From the NCBI GenBank assembly GCA_016490735.1, contig JAEMWC010001488.1, positions 50,001 to 114,000 of the forward strand: DNA of 64,000 nt, written 5' to 3'. Under the pieces are notes generated by a model that saw nothing but the letters and a program-made list of their open reading frames with translations, did no database searches and was not told the DNA's origin. This stretch comes from Pachyseris speciosa (Eukaryota; Cnidaria; Anthozoa; Scleractinia; Pachyseridae). Shown piece after piece: positions 21,869-32,166 of the stretch (position 1 is the first letter of the stretch; each line of letters opens with the position of its first letter). The position numbers and the translations under genes are program-made.

Positions 21869-22340
21869 CCACAGGCGGCCCAAGCTCACGCGGTGTGATG
21901 GGTGTCATGTGTCATGATCATCTTGCGTAATAACGGTCATGGCGAAATTATAAAGAGAGTATGGGAATATTTACATTCGGTCTTAGAAAGCAAAAATAGG
22001 GTCAAATTCTCAATAAAAATAGCTTGTAACCTTACTTCCACGCTGTTTTGCTTGTTGTCTGTTAGCTTACTTTGCTGTCTTGAGGCCTTTTCAGCGAATT
22101 TATCACTTGCTTTTCGCTGAAAAGGCCTCAAGACAGCAAAGTAAGCTAACAGACAACAAGCAAAACAGCGTGGAAGTAAGGTTAGCTATTTTTATTGAGA
22201 ATTTGCCCCTATTTTTGCTTTCTAAGACCGAATGTAAATATTCCCATACAAACTTTTATAATTTCGCCATGACCGTTATTACGCAAGATGATCATGACAC
22301 ATGACACCTATCACACCGCGTGAGCTTGGGCTTCCTGTGG
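21869..22340. repeat. Long near-perfect palindrome, 472 bp
   Basis: Arms 21869-22097 and 22114-22340 are reverse complements with only about ten differences, separated by 16 bases. The centre is TTTTCAGCGA ... TCGCTGAAAA. It could form a very long hairpin or cruciform. No transposon terminal motif or target duplication was found at the outer edges. The open frames here are the same sequence read in each arm and are not genes. Confidence 0.9.
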
Positions 22341-22539
22341 TTCATCTAGCATATTTCATTGCGTAACGAAGCAAACGAAGCTGTCTGTACAGCTTCTTAC
22401 AGCTGTACGTTTTCCATTTACAGTTTTCTCAGTTTTCAGTGCGGAATGTTTAGGTGAGTCGGTCGGTCATGTCGGCGGGCGCTCCGCACATGCCGGCATA
22501 AAACTCAAAACGTACCAGTGTTTTATGTCGTAAAATAAA

Positions 22540-23376
22540 ATGAGTCAAGTTAAAAATCTACAAAAGGAAAACCTTCAACTAAAGGATGAGATTCAAGCGG
22601 TAAATAGTGAACTCCAGAAGCTGGAATCGATTATCGAGCAACAACGACTTCAAGCGGACATCGAGCAAGTTGGAGACGCTGCAACAAGATATGGTAACAG
22701 TATCCAAAAGAGTGTTGATTTCTTATGTGAGGACCACCATATAACGAAAAACTTTCGAGAGGCTATGTCGAAAGAACTTGACAATCTAAGCCGTAAGCTT
22801 GAAGCGATTTCTACAAGAGTTGACAGCTTGGACGCCGCCATTGATGACTTACAGAAGTACAGCTTTCAGTACAACGTCAAAATTATTGGCTTTCCTGAAC
22901 AGGATGAACATGAGTCTGCTGAAACCACCACGCAGTTGTGTTTAAAGCTTTTCCATGCTATCGGAGCCAAGGGAGTGACGAAAAACGACATTGATATCGC
23001 TCACAGAGTGAGTAGTCGAAGGGCTGACCGCCATTACCCAAGACCTATTGTGTGTAAGTTTATAAGACGACTGGCCAAAGGAGAAGTCATGGCTCATCGC
23101 AATGAAACCTCGAACTTAAACCCTGATGATCTGGATTTATCTGATGATTTTCACACAGCAAATATCCGCATTCATGAACACTTGATCCCGAGATTACAGC
23201 AACTTCTTAGCGAGGCAAACAAATTGAAATCTACACATCAATTCCAGTACGTCTGGGTAAAGAACTCTGAGATTCTGGCTCGTAAATCTAGTAGTTCTCA
23301 GGTCTTCAAATTAAAACGTATGGCCGATCTTGACAACCTGAAGCAAAGCTTGGCCTGTAATCCAACTCAGGATTAA
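22540..23376 (+). CDS. LINE ORF1 protein (coiled coil, nucleic-acid chaperone type)
   Basis: An uninterrupted 278-codon frame from ATG. Residues about 3-35 and 70-107 are heptad-rich coiled coil (KENLQLKDEIQAVNSELQKL). From about 110 it follows the ORF1p pattern: YNVKIIGFPEQ, then DIDIAHRVSSR and RPIVCKFIRR (RRM-like), and a C-terminal domain ending QYVWVKNSEILARKS. Such proteins coat LINE RNA and aid target-primed reverse transcription. ORF2 follows after a 63-base gap. It is intact although its partner is not, so the copy may be fairly young. Confidence 0.8.
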   Translation: MSQVKNLQKENLQLKDEIQAVNSELQKLESIIEQQRLQADIEQVGDAATRYGNSIQKSVDFLCEDHHITKNFREAMSKELDNLSRKLEAISTRVDSLDAAIDDLQKYSFQYNVKIIGFPEQDEHESAETTTQLCLKLFHAIGAKGVTKNDIDIAHRVSSRRADRHYPRPIVCKFIRRLAKGEVMAHRNETSNLNPDDLDLSDDFHTANIRIHEHLIPRLQQLLSEANKLKSTHQFQYVWVKNSEILARKSSSSQVFKLKRMADLDNLKQSLACNPTQD

Positions 23377-23439
23377 GGAGATAAGTGTCTTAACTGTTTT
23401 TTCGTTTATAATCTTAATAATGTGATACAGTTATTGGTA

Positions 23440-26400
23440 ATGGCGACACACAAACAGATGAAAAATCTCGCTAAAGAAAACAAATTGCTGTTGATGGAAT
23501 TGCCATATTATAACTGTGAAGATCTGAAAAATGCCCACCCGCAGTATAACAGGGGCACCCAACGAGCCAAATCAATCAAAAGCTGTAGAAAGGCGTTTTT
23601 AAGTACCTTATGGTGTTTGAAGTCTGTTTGAAGCGATGTTTTCATAAGCTAGAAGAAGTTCATCTGTTCGGATTCCCTAGCTGAAATTTTAATTTCCCGA
23701 AAATGTTAGGGAACAAAATCTTCCTTTGAAAAAATGCAAGCTGAAATGAACTTTCCACGAACTTTCTACGGAACAATTTTCTTTCCGAAAATGCTAGCTG
23801 ACGTTTTTTACTGCCTAAAACGGCAATTACGACCTTTCCGAAAACCTCAGGGGCTATGATTTCCCAATTTCGAATCTTTTAGGCCACGTTTTAGTTACGA
23901 AAATCCGAGTGCACTCTTTAATCGACGCCGAAAGTGCAAGGCGAATTACCCTCCACCGAACAGATATCTACCGAAACTTGTCGTTGGGTGCCCCTGGTAT
24001 AACGCTGTACTGTACACTAATCTAGCCTCCAGGAAATCGATCTATTCATTTAATAGTTTGTATGATCTTGGCCTTTTTCAGAACGATTCCGTAGACAAAA
24101 CGATTGATCCTGATGCTAACTTAATGACAACAAGTGAAATTCGTTCGAGCTACTATTCGCCTCATAGCTTCTCCGTGAAGTTTGAAAATACCACAAATAG
24201 GGATGTCGCATCCGATTTCTCTATTCTTCACACTAATATAAGAAGCTTAAGAAAAAATATTGAACATTTTCAGTGTCACGTACTCAGTGAGGTAAAATAT
24301 AATTTCACCGTATTAGGTGTTACAGAAACGCGATTATGCGAAGGCGAATCTATTGATTTTATACCACAACTACCTGGCTATTGTTTTGAATTTGTTAAAA
24401 CCCCGTTGTCTGCCGGGGGTGTTGGTCTTTTTATTAATGAGAACTATAAATATCGAGTCTTAGAACGCTCTACCAATTCCTCTTATCAAGCTTTATGGAT
24501 TGAAATTTTACTACCAAATCACAAGAAAAATATCTGTGGCATTGTTTACCGACAACAAAATAATGCAGATCAATTTCTTGACTATCTTTCGGACTCCCTC
24601 GAGTATTTCAGTAATCATAATAACAATATATATCTCATGGGAGATTTTAATATAGACTTGCTAAAATATGAAAACTGTAAATACAGCCAGACACTGTTTC
24701 AGTGTATGCAAAGTTTTTCTATGCTTCCTACAATTGATAAACCAACACGAGTGTATGGGTCCTTAGCGACTTTAATTGACAATATCTTCACAAATAACCT
24801 GACGAATAATATTTCCAGCGGCAATATCGTCACCGACACAACCGATCATTTTTCGCAAGTCTGTATTGTCAATGTAAACAAGCAAAAATTACCACATACA
24901 AAAAAGACTAAATTTAGGGATTATTCCAGCTTTAACGCTAATGAATTCATGAATGATTTAAGTGCAATAAATTGGGAAGAGGTTTCTGGTAATTGCGACG
25001 TAAATAAGTCGTTCTCTCACTTTTATAAAACCATAAATCATGTAGTTAATAAACATGCACCGCTCAGGGATGTTTCAGTGAGAAAACTAAAAATGCTAAC
25101 TAAACCTTGGCTAACTGCTGGACTAAGGAAATCTATAAAGGTGAAGAATAAATTGACGGTTCTTTGAATCATACTGGCCGAAATATAAAATGTATAGAAA
25201 TAAGTTAACAACCCTTATTCGATTGAGCAAACAACGTCACTATCAAAGGTTTTTTGACTCTAACATAAAAAATACACCATCGACATGGAAAGGTATTAAC
25301 GAAATATTAGGAGATATGAAGAAAAGGAAGAAATCAAAAAGAATTAACTTCATTCGTTCTAACGAGCATAGCGTTTTATCAGATGATCCTAAAACGATTG
25401 GTAACACACTCAACAAATACTTCTCGCGTGATAGGGCAGAAACTTGCAACCGATATTCCTGAAGTTTACACTAATTTTTCTGATTATCTCGATCCACCTT
25501 TGCGGAACAGTTTTTATTTTGATCCAATTGTACCGCAAGAAATTGAAACAGAAATTACCTTGTTGCCATACAATAAAGCCCTGGGACTTTATTCTACCCC
25601 TGTTAAACTGTTAAAACTTGCTAAATCAGTCATATCCATACCGTTAACCAAAATTTATAACCAATCTGTACTAACCGGGGTTTACCCTGCAAAACTTAAA
25701 TATACAAAAGTAATTCCAGTGCATAAGGGTGAAGACGAGACGTTACCAGAAAACTATCGGCCAATTTCTTTGTTATCAATCTATAATCGTTTATTTGAGA
25801 AAATTTTATATCGTAGGCTGATAAAGTTTATAGACAAGAATGATATTCTTTATGATTTACAATATGGCTTTCGCAATAAACATAGTACCCAGCACGCGAT
25901 TCTTGATATTGTGAACTCCATACATTCTAATATGGACAATAGAAAGTACTCTTGTTAAATATTTTTAGATCTTAAGAAAGCATTTGATACTGTTAACCAT
26001 GAGATTCTTTTGACTAAACTTGAACACTATGGAATAAGAGGAGTTATAAATTCTTGGTTTAGATCATATCTTTCGGATCGCCGACAGTCGATTGAAATAG
26101 AGAAATGCATATCTGAAAATGAAACGATCGTATGTGGAGTGCCTCAAGGCTCTGTACTTGGACCCTTGTTATTTTTGTTATATATTAATGACATCCATAA
26201 ATCTTCCAAGGAGTTTACTTTTCATGTATTCGCAGATGATACAAGTCTAACTTATGCAAATGACAACTTACGTACTCTTGAACTAACTGTCAATAATGAA
26301 CTTGAGAAAGTAAGTGCATGGCTTAATGCTAACAAACTAACGCTCAACGTCAAAAAGTCTAATTATGTAATTTTTCGTCCGCGCCAAAAAAAAATACTTT

Positions 26401-27137
26401 TCATTCCTCAAATTAAGATTTTTAATCCAACTTTAAATACTCGAGTAACTCTAGAGATGAAGGACTTTGTTAAATATTTGGGCATAATGATTGATTCTGA
26501 ACTATCATGGAAGCATCATATTGACTTTATCTGTCACAAAATTAGTAGATCGGTTGGAATAATTGCTAAAATGAGGCATTACATTCCACGGCATCTTCTT
26601 TTAAATTTATATCATACACTTATTTCTCCTTATTTAAATTATGGTATCTGTGCATGGGGCAACTGTCCACAGACCTACCTCAATAAGATACTTGTTCTGC
26701 AAAAACGTGCTATAAGATTGATCTATTTTTCTAAACCCAGAGACCATGCAATCCCTTTTTTTATTGAAGCAAACTGCCTTCCTGTGCAGTCCTTGTTTTT
26801 CCAACAGTTAAGCTATTTAATGTATGACGTTCATGCTAAGACAGCTCCTAAAAGTCTTCTCGATAGGTTTGCGAAAATCAATACAAAACATCATTATAAT
26901 ACGCGATTATCTACAAAAGAATGCTTCTCTGTTAAATTCTCTAGAACCGAAAAAATTAAAAAATCTTTTACTAGAATTGGTGTGTCTATTTGGAATTCTA
27001 TTCCACTTTCTGTTAAGACTCTTAAAGTTTCTAATTTTCGTAAAAAAATTAAATCACTATTCCTTAATGTTCTAGGTAATGAAGATAATTATTTGAATGT
27101 TAATTATTTAATAGAATATTTTGTGAAGTTAACCTGA
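23440..27137 (+). pseudogene. LINE ORF2: endonuclease and reverse transcriptase, broken
   Basis: The N-terminal part starts at ATG 23440 and is split by a MITE (23550-23996). The same frame resumes at 24003 with no start codon of its own. The AP-type endonuclease lies at about 24220-24880 (LHTNIRSLRKN, MGDFNIDLL, LIDNIFTN, TDHF). Frameshifts near 25167 and 25430 and a TAA at 25956-25958 precede the reverse transcriptase core ([16 protein letters not shown] at 26229-26243). The C-terminus follows to 27137. In this family ORF2 nicks the target and copies the RNA; this copy cannot do so. Confidence 0.9.
23550..23996. mobile_element. MITE inserted in LINE ORF2, 447 bp
   Basis: Terminal inverted repeats CAGGGGCACCCAACGA and its exact reverse complement bound the segment. 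GTATAA is duplicated at 23544-23549 and 23997-24002. Removing the segment and one GTATAA restores a continuous ORF2 frame, which fixes the insertion site. CAGGG-type ends suggest hAT-like origin, although hAT duplications are usually 8 bp. It is non-coding. Confidence 0.85.
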
Positions 27138-27286
27138 TATGTTGTATATACTTCCAGTCGTAATTTAGTCTTTTTCAAATAACAAAATCCCTTGTACTTG
27201 AATTTATATGTAACGTGTTTTCTTTCTGTATGCCTTTGTAATTCTTTTTTGTTTTTGTAATTTAATAACGCCTAAATTAAAGTCTT

Positions 27287-27323
27287 GTCCTGCCTAGATT
27301 AGCATTATAGCTATTTGCAGGAC
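27287..27323 (+). ncRNA. 3' stem-loop of the LINE
   Basis: GTCCTGC at 27287-27293 pairs with GCAGGAC at 27317-27323. It lies between the ORF2 stop and the terminal TTG repeat, where LINE reverse transcriptases commonly recognise their RNA. The role is inferred from position. Confidence 0.5.
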
Positions 27324-27379
27324 ATGAAGTATTGTAAACTTTATACTTCTTTAAATAAATTCATTGTTGTTGTTGTTGA

Positions 27380-27819
27380 ATGTGTAGTACATTAAAGGTT
27401 GTTGTTGTTGTCCAGGCAAGTATACATTTCAAAATTTAATTTAGCGAATAAAACCCGCGAAATACTTACTCCATTAAAAGACGAGAATATCAAGTAACAA
27501 GACCTGCGCTCTACATATCATTGACCATAACAATTTGGCTCAACAACCACAGTAGGAAGAAAAGACAGGTGATGTACACGCCTGGTAAGTACTGAAAACT
27601 CACGACAACTGGTGAAATGTGGTAGCCAAGATTACGCGTGCGGGTTTTTTTCATTGCACGAATCATCCATGATGCAAGAAATAAAAGAATAAGTTAGTAT
27701 CTATTTTTTTTTTAGTTTTTGTTTTCTTTTTTTCCTTTGTTTTAATTGTTGTTGTAATTTTTCTGTTTTGATTTTTACTCTTCTTTGAAAATAATATATC
27801 TGAATTATGATTAAATACA
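27380..27819. other. No recognisable gene; T-rich tracts
   Basis: A second TTG-repeat patch near 27400-27411 and T-rich low-complexity sequence near 27700-27760. No coding region recognised. Confidence 0.35.
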
Positions 27820-28698
27820 TACGGAGCCCGCAAAGGACCATCACAAATTATAATTATTTGACGAGTTATGTGACGAGTTATGTGACAAGATGTCTTAAGC
27901 AAAGAGCCCGGGTGCTAGTGGTGGACGGGGCGACGGAGGGAAGGGGGGGGGGGGGTGGTCTGTGTTCCCGTGTTCCCTTCAAAATTTTAACTCTGTTCCC
28001 TTGTTCCCGTCCAAAATTACACCTTGTTCCCTTGTTACCCTTTCAAGATTAAATTTTATCTCTTATTCTTTGCATATACGTCCTAATTAACCAATCTGAA
28101 CAAAATAAAATAACTGATTGAAGGTCTACAGTGTTGCTGATAAATTTTGATCATTATTTTTAGAGCTAGAAACGGTCAGAGACGAGTAGACACGAAAGAT
28201 GGTAACAAAAACTTGCCAAAGAAATCAGAAAACAGCAGAAAATCTTCTATCACCCCACGTTTATGTAAAAAAACGTAGGGCCTTGTAATTTTTTGTGTTT
28301 GTTCCCCTGTTCCCTACGATTTTTTTGCTTTGTTCCAGTGTTCCCATTGCCAAATTTCCCGTGTTCCCTTGTTCCCCAAAAACACCTCGGGGATCCTCAG
28401 ATCACGGTCTTCTGGTTTGTAAAGAGACGGTATGGCTTGCCATGTCCACCTCAGTAGCCATCTTGGACTTACTAGCGCACGTGCAGTAGTCAAATAACTC
28501 GTCACGTAACTCGCCAAATAACTCGTCACATAACTCGTCAAGTAACTCGTCACATAACTCGTCACGTAACTAGTCAAATAACTCGTCACATAACTCGTCA
28601 AGTAACTCGTCACATAACTTGTCAAGTAACTCGTGAAGTAACTCGTCACATAATCATCAAATAATTATAATTTGCGATGGCCCTTTGCGGGCTCCGTA
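27820..28698. mobile_element. Foldback element, 879 bp, AATACA duplication
   Basis: The ends are inverted: TACGGAGCCCGCAAAGG at the left and its reverse complement at the right, continuing through CAAATTATAATTATTTGACG. AATACA is directly repeated at 27814-27819 and 28699-28704. The right arm holds a 12 bp minisatellite that is only two units long in the left arm, so the arms differ in repeat number. The core has many TTGTTCCC / GTGTTCCC words. It encodes no protein. Confidence 0.8.
28494..28663. repeat. 12 bp minisatellite (AACTCGTCACAT)
   Basis: About fourteen units of AACTCGTCACAT and variants (AACTCGTCAAGT, AACTCGTCACGT). Because 12 is a multiple of three, the minus strand reads as a TSYVTSYL repeat protein; this is an artefact. 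Confidence 0.9.
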
Positions 28699-28868
28699 AA
28701 TACAATAGAGTCAATGGCAGTTTTTCCCGCGCCTCCCCGCAAATTTTAAAGTCCCAAACGATGCTTAAATAGCGCTTTTGTTCTTTCAGGTTAAGCAATT
28801 ACGCGTTTCTTTGTTAACTTTCACTTACTACGTCCCTGCTGTACTGACAAGAGTCAATGCACAGCACC

Positions 28869-28898
28869 AAGAGAAAATGAGGTCCCTCATTTTCTCTT
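28869..28898. repeat. Perfect short hairpin
   Basis: AAGAGAAAATGAGG and its reverse complement are separated by two bases. Function unknown; no adjacent T-run or gene to suggest a terminator. Confidence 0.6.
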
Positions 28899-29126
28899 GA
28901 CAGCACTAATAAACAATTAACAATTAAATTATGAGATCGACATAGCTATCACGCATACAGAATCGAGAGCGACTGATCTAATTGTTCTAGCATAACTCTT
29001 CTATGTGAATGATATATGAAATGAATCATATATGAACTGCGGAAATGAAATCAAATGAAGAATGATCCTCGCAGTTGTGAACGCAATTTATGCAATTGCG
29101 AAAAGAAGCCTGAAAAAAAAAATTCA

Positions 29127-29174
29127 GGACTTCAACGGGGTTCGAACCCGTGACCTCGCGATTACCGGTGCGAT

Positions 29175-29200
<26 letters not shown>
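29127..29200 (-). tRNA. tRNA-Thr-like unit 1
   Basis: Begins GGCTTCATAGCTCAGTTGG. Acceptor, D and T stems pair fully, and both promoter boxes (TAGCTCAGTTGG and GGTTCGAACCC) are present. By position the anticodon is GGU (Thr), but base 33 is C instead of U and the five-base anticodon stem does not pair in register; a four-pair stem with a ten-base loop forms instead. An oligo-T run follows. Pol III transcription is plausible; decoding is doubtful. Confidence 0.5.
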
Positions 29201-29215
<15 letters not shown>

Positions 29216-29378
29216 AGGTCAATTGTGGGTTCATATGATCCCGTGAAAGGAATGAATGTGAATGATATATGAAATGAATCATATATGATCTGCGGAAATG
29301 AAATCAAATGAAGAATGATCCTCGCAGTTGTGAACGCAATTTATGCAATTGCGAAAAGAAGCCTGAAAAAAAAATTCA

Positions 29379-29426
29379 GGACTTCAACGGGGTTAGAACC
29401 CGTGACCTCGCGATTACCGGTGCGAT

Positions 29427-29452
<26 letters not shown>
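29379..29452 (-). tRNA. tRNA-Thr-like unit 2, altered B box
   Basis: As unit 1, but the T loop reads TTCTAAC instead of TTCGAAC, changing an invariant B-box position. Likely poorly transcribed. Confidence 0.4.
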
Positions 29453-29467
<15 letters not shown>

Positions 29468-29631
29468 AGGTCAATTGTGGGTTCATATGATCCCGTGAAA
29501 GAAATGAATGTGAATGATATATGAAATGAATCATATATGAACTGCGGAAATGAAATCAAATGAAGAATGATCCTCGCAGTTGTGAACGCAATTTATGCAA
29601 TTGCGAAAAGAAGCCTGAAAAAAAAAATTCA

Positions 29632-29679
29632 GGACTTCAACGGGGTTAGAACCCGTGACCTCGCGATTACCGGTGCGAT

Positions 29680-29705
<26 letters not shown>
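29632..29705 (-). tRNA. tRNA-Thr-like unit 3, altered B box
   Basis: Carries the same TTCTAAC change as unit 2, suggesting units 2 and 3 arose by duplication of one mutated copy. Confidence 0.4.
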
Positions 29706-29720
<15 letters not shown>

Positions 29721-29883
29721 AGGTCAATTGTGGGTTCATATGATCCCGTGAAAGAAATGAATGTGAATGATATATGAAATGAATCATATATGATCTGCGG
29801 AAATGAAATCAAATGAAGAATGATCCTCGCAGTTGTGAATGCAATTTATGCAATTGCGAAAAGAAGCCTGAAAAAAAAAATCA

Positions 29884-29931
29884 GGACTTCAACGGGGTTC
29901 GAACCCGTGACCTCGCGATTACCGGTGCGAT

Positions 29932-29957
<26 letters not shown>
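29884..29957 (-). tRNA. tRNA-Thr-like unit 4
   Basis: Same sequence as unit 1 over the tRNA-like part, with an intact TTCGAAC loop. Confidence 0.5.
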
Positions 29958-29972
<15 letters not shown>

Positions 29973-30135
29973 AGGTCAATTGTGGGTTCATATGATCCCG
30001 TGAAAGAAATGAATGTGAATGATATATGAAATGAATCATATATGAACTGCGGAAATGAAATCAAATGAAGAATGATCCTCGCAGTTGTGAACGCAATTTA
30101 TGCAAATGCGAAAAGAAGCCTGAAAAAAAAAATCA

Positions 30136-30183
30136 GGACTTCAACGGGGTTCGAACCCGTGACCTCGCGATTACCGGTGCGAT

Positions 30184-30209
<26 letters not shown>
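30136..30209 (-). tRNA. tRNA-Thr-like unit 5
   Basis: Same sequence as units 1 and 4 over the tRNA-like part, with an intact TTCGAAC loop. Confidence 0.5.
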
Positions 30210-30224
<15 letters not shown>

Positions 30225-30385
30225 AGGTCAATTGTGGGTTCATATGATCCCGTGAAAGAAATGAATGTGAATGATATATGAAATGAATCATATATGAACT
30301 GCGGAAATGAAATCAAATGAAGAATGATCCTCGCAGTTGTGAACGCAATTTATGCAATTGCGAAAAGAAGCCTGAAAAAAATTCA

Positions 30386-30406
30386 GGACTTCAACGGGGT
30401 TCGAAC
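30386..30406 (-). pseudogene. tRNA-like unit 6, truncated at inversion junction
   Basis: Only the 3' end of the tRNA-like sequence remains. It breaks at GGTTCGAAC, where a second CGTTCGAACCGTTT follows and the array flips orientation. Confidence 0.7.
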
Positions 30407-30535
30407 CGTTCGAACCGTTTACAACTGCGAGGATAATTCTTCATTTGATTTCATTTCCGCAGTTCATATATGATTCATTTCATATATCATTCACATTCAT
30501 TTTTTCACGGGATCATATGAACCCACAATTGACCT

Positions 30536-30550
<15 letters not shown>

Positions 30551-30576
<26 letters not shown>

Positions 30577-30624
30577 ATCGCACCGGTAATCGCGAGGTCA
30601 CGGGTTCGAACCCCGTTGAAGTCC
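30551..30624 (+). tRNA. tRNA-Thr-like unit 7, inverted copy
   Basis: Plus-strand copy with the same acceptor, D and T stems, GGU at the anticodon position and the same mispaired anticodon stem. TTTTTTT follows the 3' end, as expected for pol III termination. Confidence 0.5.
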
Positions 30625-30708
30625 TGAATTTTTTTCAGGCTTCTTTTCGCAATTGCATAAATTGCGTTCACAACTGCGAGGATCATTCTTCATTTGATAA
30701 CTCTTCTA

Positions 30709-32166
30709 GTCGGTTAAACAACAACAACAACAACAACAACAAAAAACAATTATCTAAAACCTTCTCTCAGACAGTGGAAAAAGCGAAGAAGAGGCCGCTA
30801 TTTGGTAGACAACCGCTACTCACTATCTATCACAGAATAGATAGCGAGTAGCCAATCAGAGAACGGCATTCGTGATAGAACGCTAATAGATTAATTACTA
30901 ACACGTGATAGCACTTGCTGTGATTTCGAAATTGTAACCATGCCGGCTGAGGTCAGAGATGATCCTGGAGGCAAAATTAGGAAGGCAGAAAACAGTAGCG
31001 ATTAGATTAACAAAGTGATCTCAGCCAGAAAGTCGATTTAAAGGTAAGTTGCAGGAGCCTAAGGTTGCCTGAGGTAAAGCCTTTCATTCCTTTTGAGAAC
31101 AGCTTTCGACACTTAATTTTTGGAGAATAATGTATGGCTTACCTTTTTTAGTATCGATTTTTATCGATTGGCTAAGAAGAGTATGTGATTACCTTATTGA
31201 TGCGTTATTTTTTATTATTTCTTTTTTTTAGCATCTCATCGGTATTCCGCATGCTTCTGTGTTATTACTGCAATTTTGCAGCGATTGCACAGAAATAAGA
31301 TACAGAACTAAATTAATATTTGAGCGAAATTATAATCATAACGGACTTTTGAAAAAAAAAGATAGGTCTAACTCTTAGATTTAAAAATACCTTAAACGAA
31401 TAAACATAAACGAATGCTATCTGGCAAACTGTTCCAGAGTTTGTGAGGAGAAACATCAAAGGCTCGAGACCAATAGACTTTTGGATTCAAGTTAACAGGA
31501 TTTAGGCATAATGTAGAGGATGGCAGGAGAGTTCTGTGCGGCGAATACTGAGCGAGTTATCAAATTTTGCATGGAGATAGGGGACTTATGATGTAGAAAG
31601 AGCAAGGCCGTGATTTCCGATGTGCACCACTATACATCGTTACGACTGATAATTTGTCAGTAACCTAAGGCTTAACTTCACCTTTTACGTACAACCTAGA
31701 GGGACTTCAAACGTCCAGAATTTTACTGGATGAAGTTTTTTAGTTCTCGCAAGCCGAGGAAAGAGCCGGTGACAAGTCTCCTAAGCCTCGATTAATTCCC
31801 ACAGTGACTTTTGCGGAAAAGGAAAGGCATAAAAAAAGCAAAACAACAAAGACAAAACAATGTGGGGAAAAAGCGACTAAAACAAGTTGGTACTTTCACT
31901 CAAAGAGGCAGAGAACAAAACCCATATATCGGAAGTCTATAAGCAGTCTTGACAGAGTTATCACACCCCCTTCAAGTGTTTCAGCAATACCACCGTATTT
32001 CACTGATAATAAAGTAATATCGTAGGTACTATTTTAAGACTGTAGTCGGTCATCAGACGAGACATACCACTGCATTCCAGTGTGCAAAGTCTTCTGTGGT
32101 AACTGATTACGTAAATTCCAGAGCTTCATTTGAAATTATTCTTCTCGAGGATTGTTTCGAATTATG
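30709..32166. other. CAA microsatellite, otherwise no recognisable feature
   Basis: (CAA)n at about 30719-30741 adjoins the array. The remainder is AT-rich with a small open frame at 31804-32025 of no recognised family. Confidence 0.4.

Larger units (their letters stand above)
22341..27379 (+). mobile_element. CR1/jockey-type LINE with nested MITE
   Basis: Order: GC-richer leader, ORF1 (22540-23376), ORF2 (from 23440, degenerate), 3' untranslated region with a stem-loop at 27287-27323, and a terminal TTG repeat near 27364-27379. The endonuclease plus FADDT-type reverse transcriptase and the KRAIRLIYF / WNSIP C-terminal region place it in the CR1/jockey superclade. ORF1 is intact; ORF2 is broken by two frameshifts, a stop and a MITE. 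No target duplication was resolved. Confidence 0.85.
29004..30698. mobile_element. Tandem array of tRNA-like units flanked by 10 bp direct repeat
   Basis: Five whole minus-strand units of about 252 bp, a truncated sixth, and one plus-strand unit joined tail to tail near 30406-30422. Each unit carries a 74-base tRNA-like gene, an oligo-T run on its 3' side and a GATATATGAAATGAATCATATATGA-type palindrome. The whole array is bounded by the perfect direct repeat AACTCTTCTA at 28994-29003 and 30699-30708. That indicates it arrived as one insertion. The mechanism is unknown. Confidence 0.75.

Noticed and set aside
28314..28649. TSYVTSYLTSYV repeat protein on the minus strand
   Set aside because: A direct reading of the 12 bp minisatellite in a foldback arm.
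29315..30281. Three near-identical 69-residue frames (RTSTGFEPVTSRLPVRCSN) on the plus strand
   Set aside because: They are the antisense of the tRNA-like units and recur only because the units do.
29004..30698. Regularly spaced repeats suggestive of a CRISPR array
   Set aside because: The 252 bp units are continuous and nearly identical with no short repeat/unique spacer alternation, and the host is an animal.
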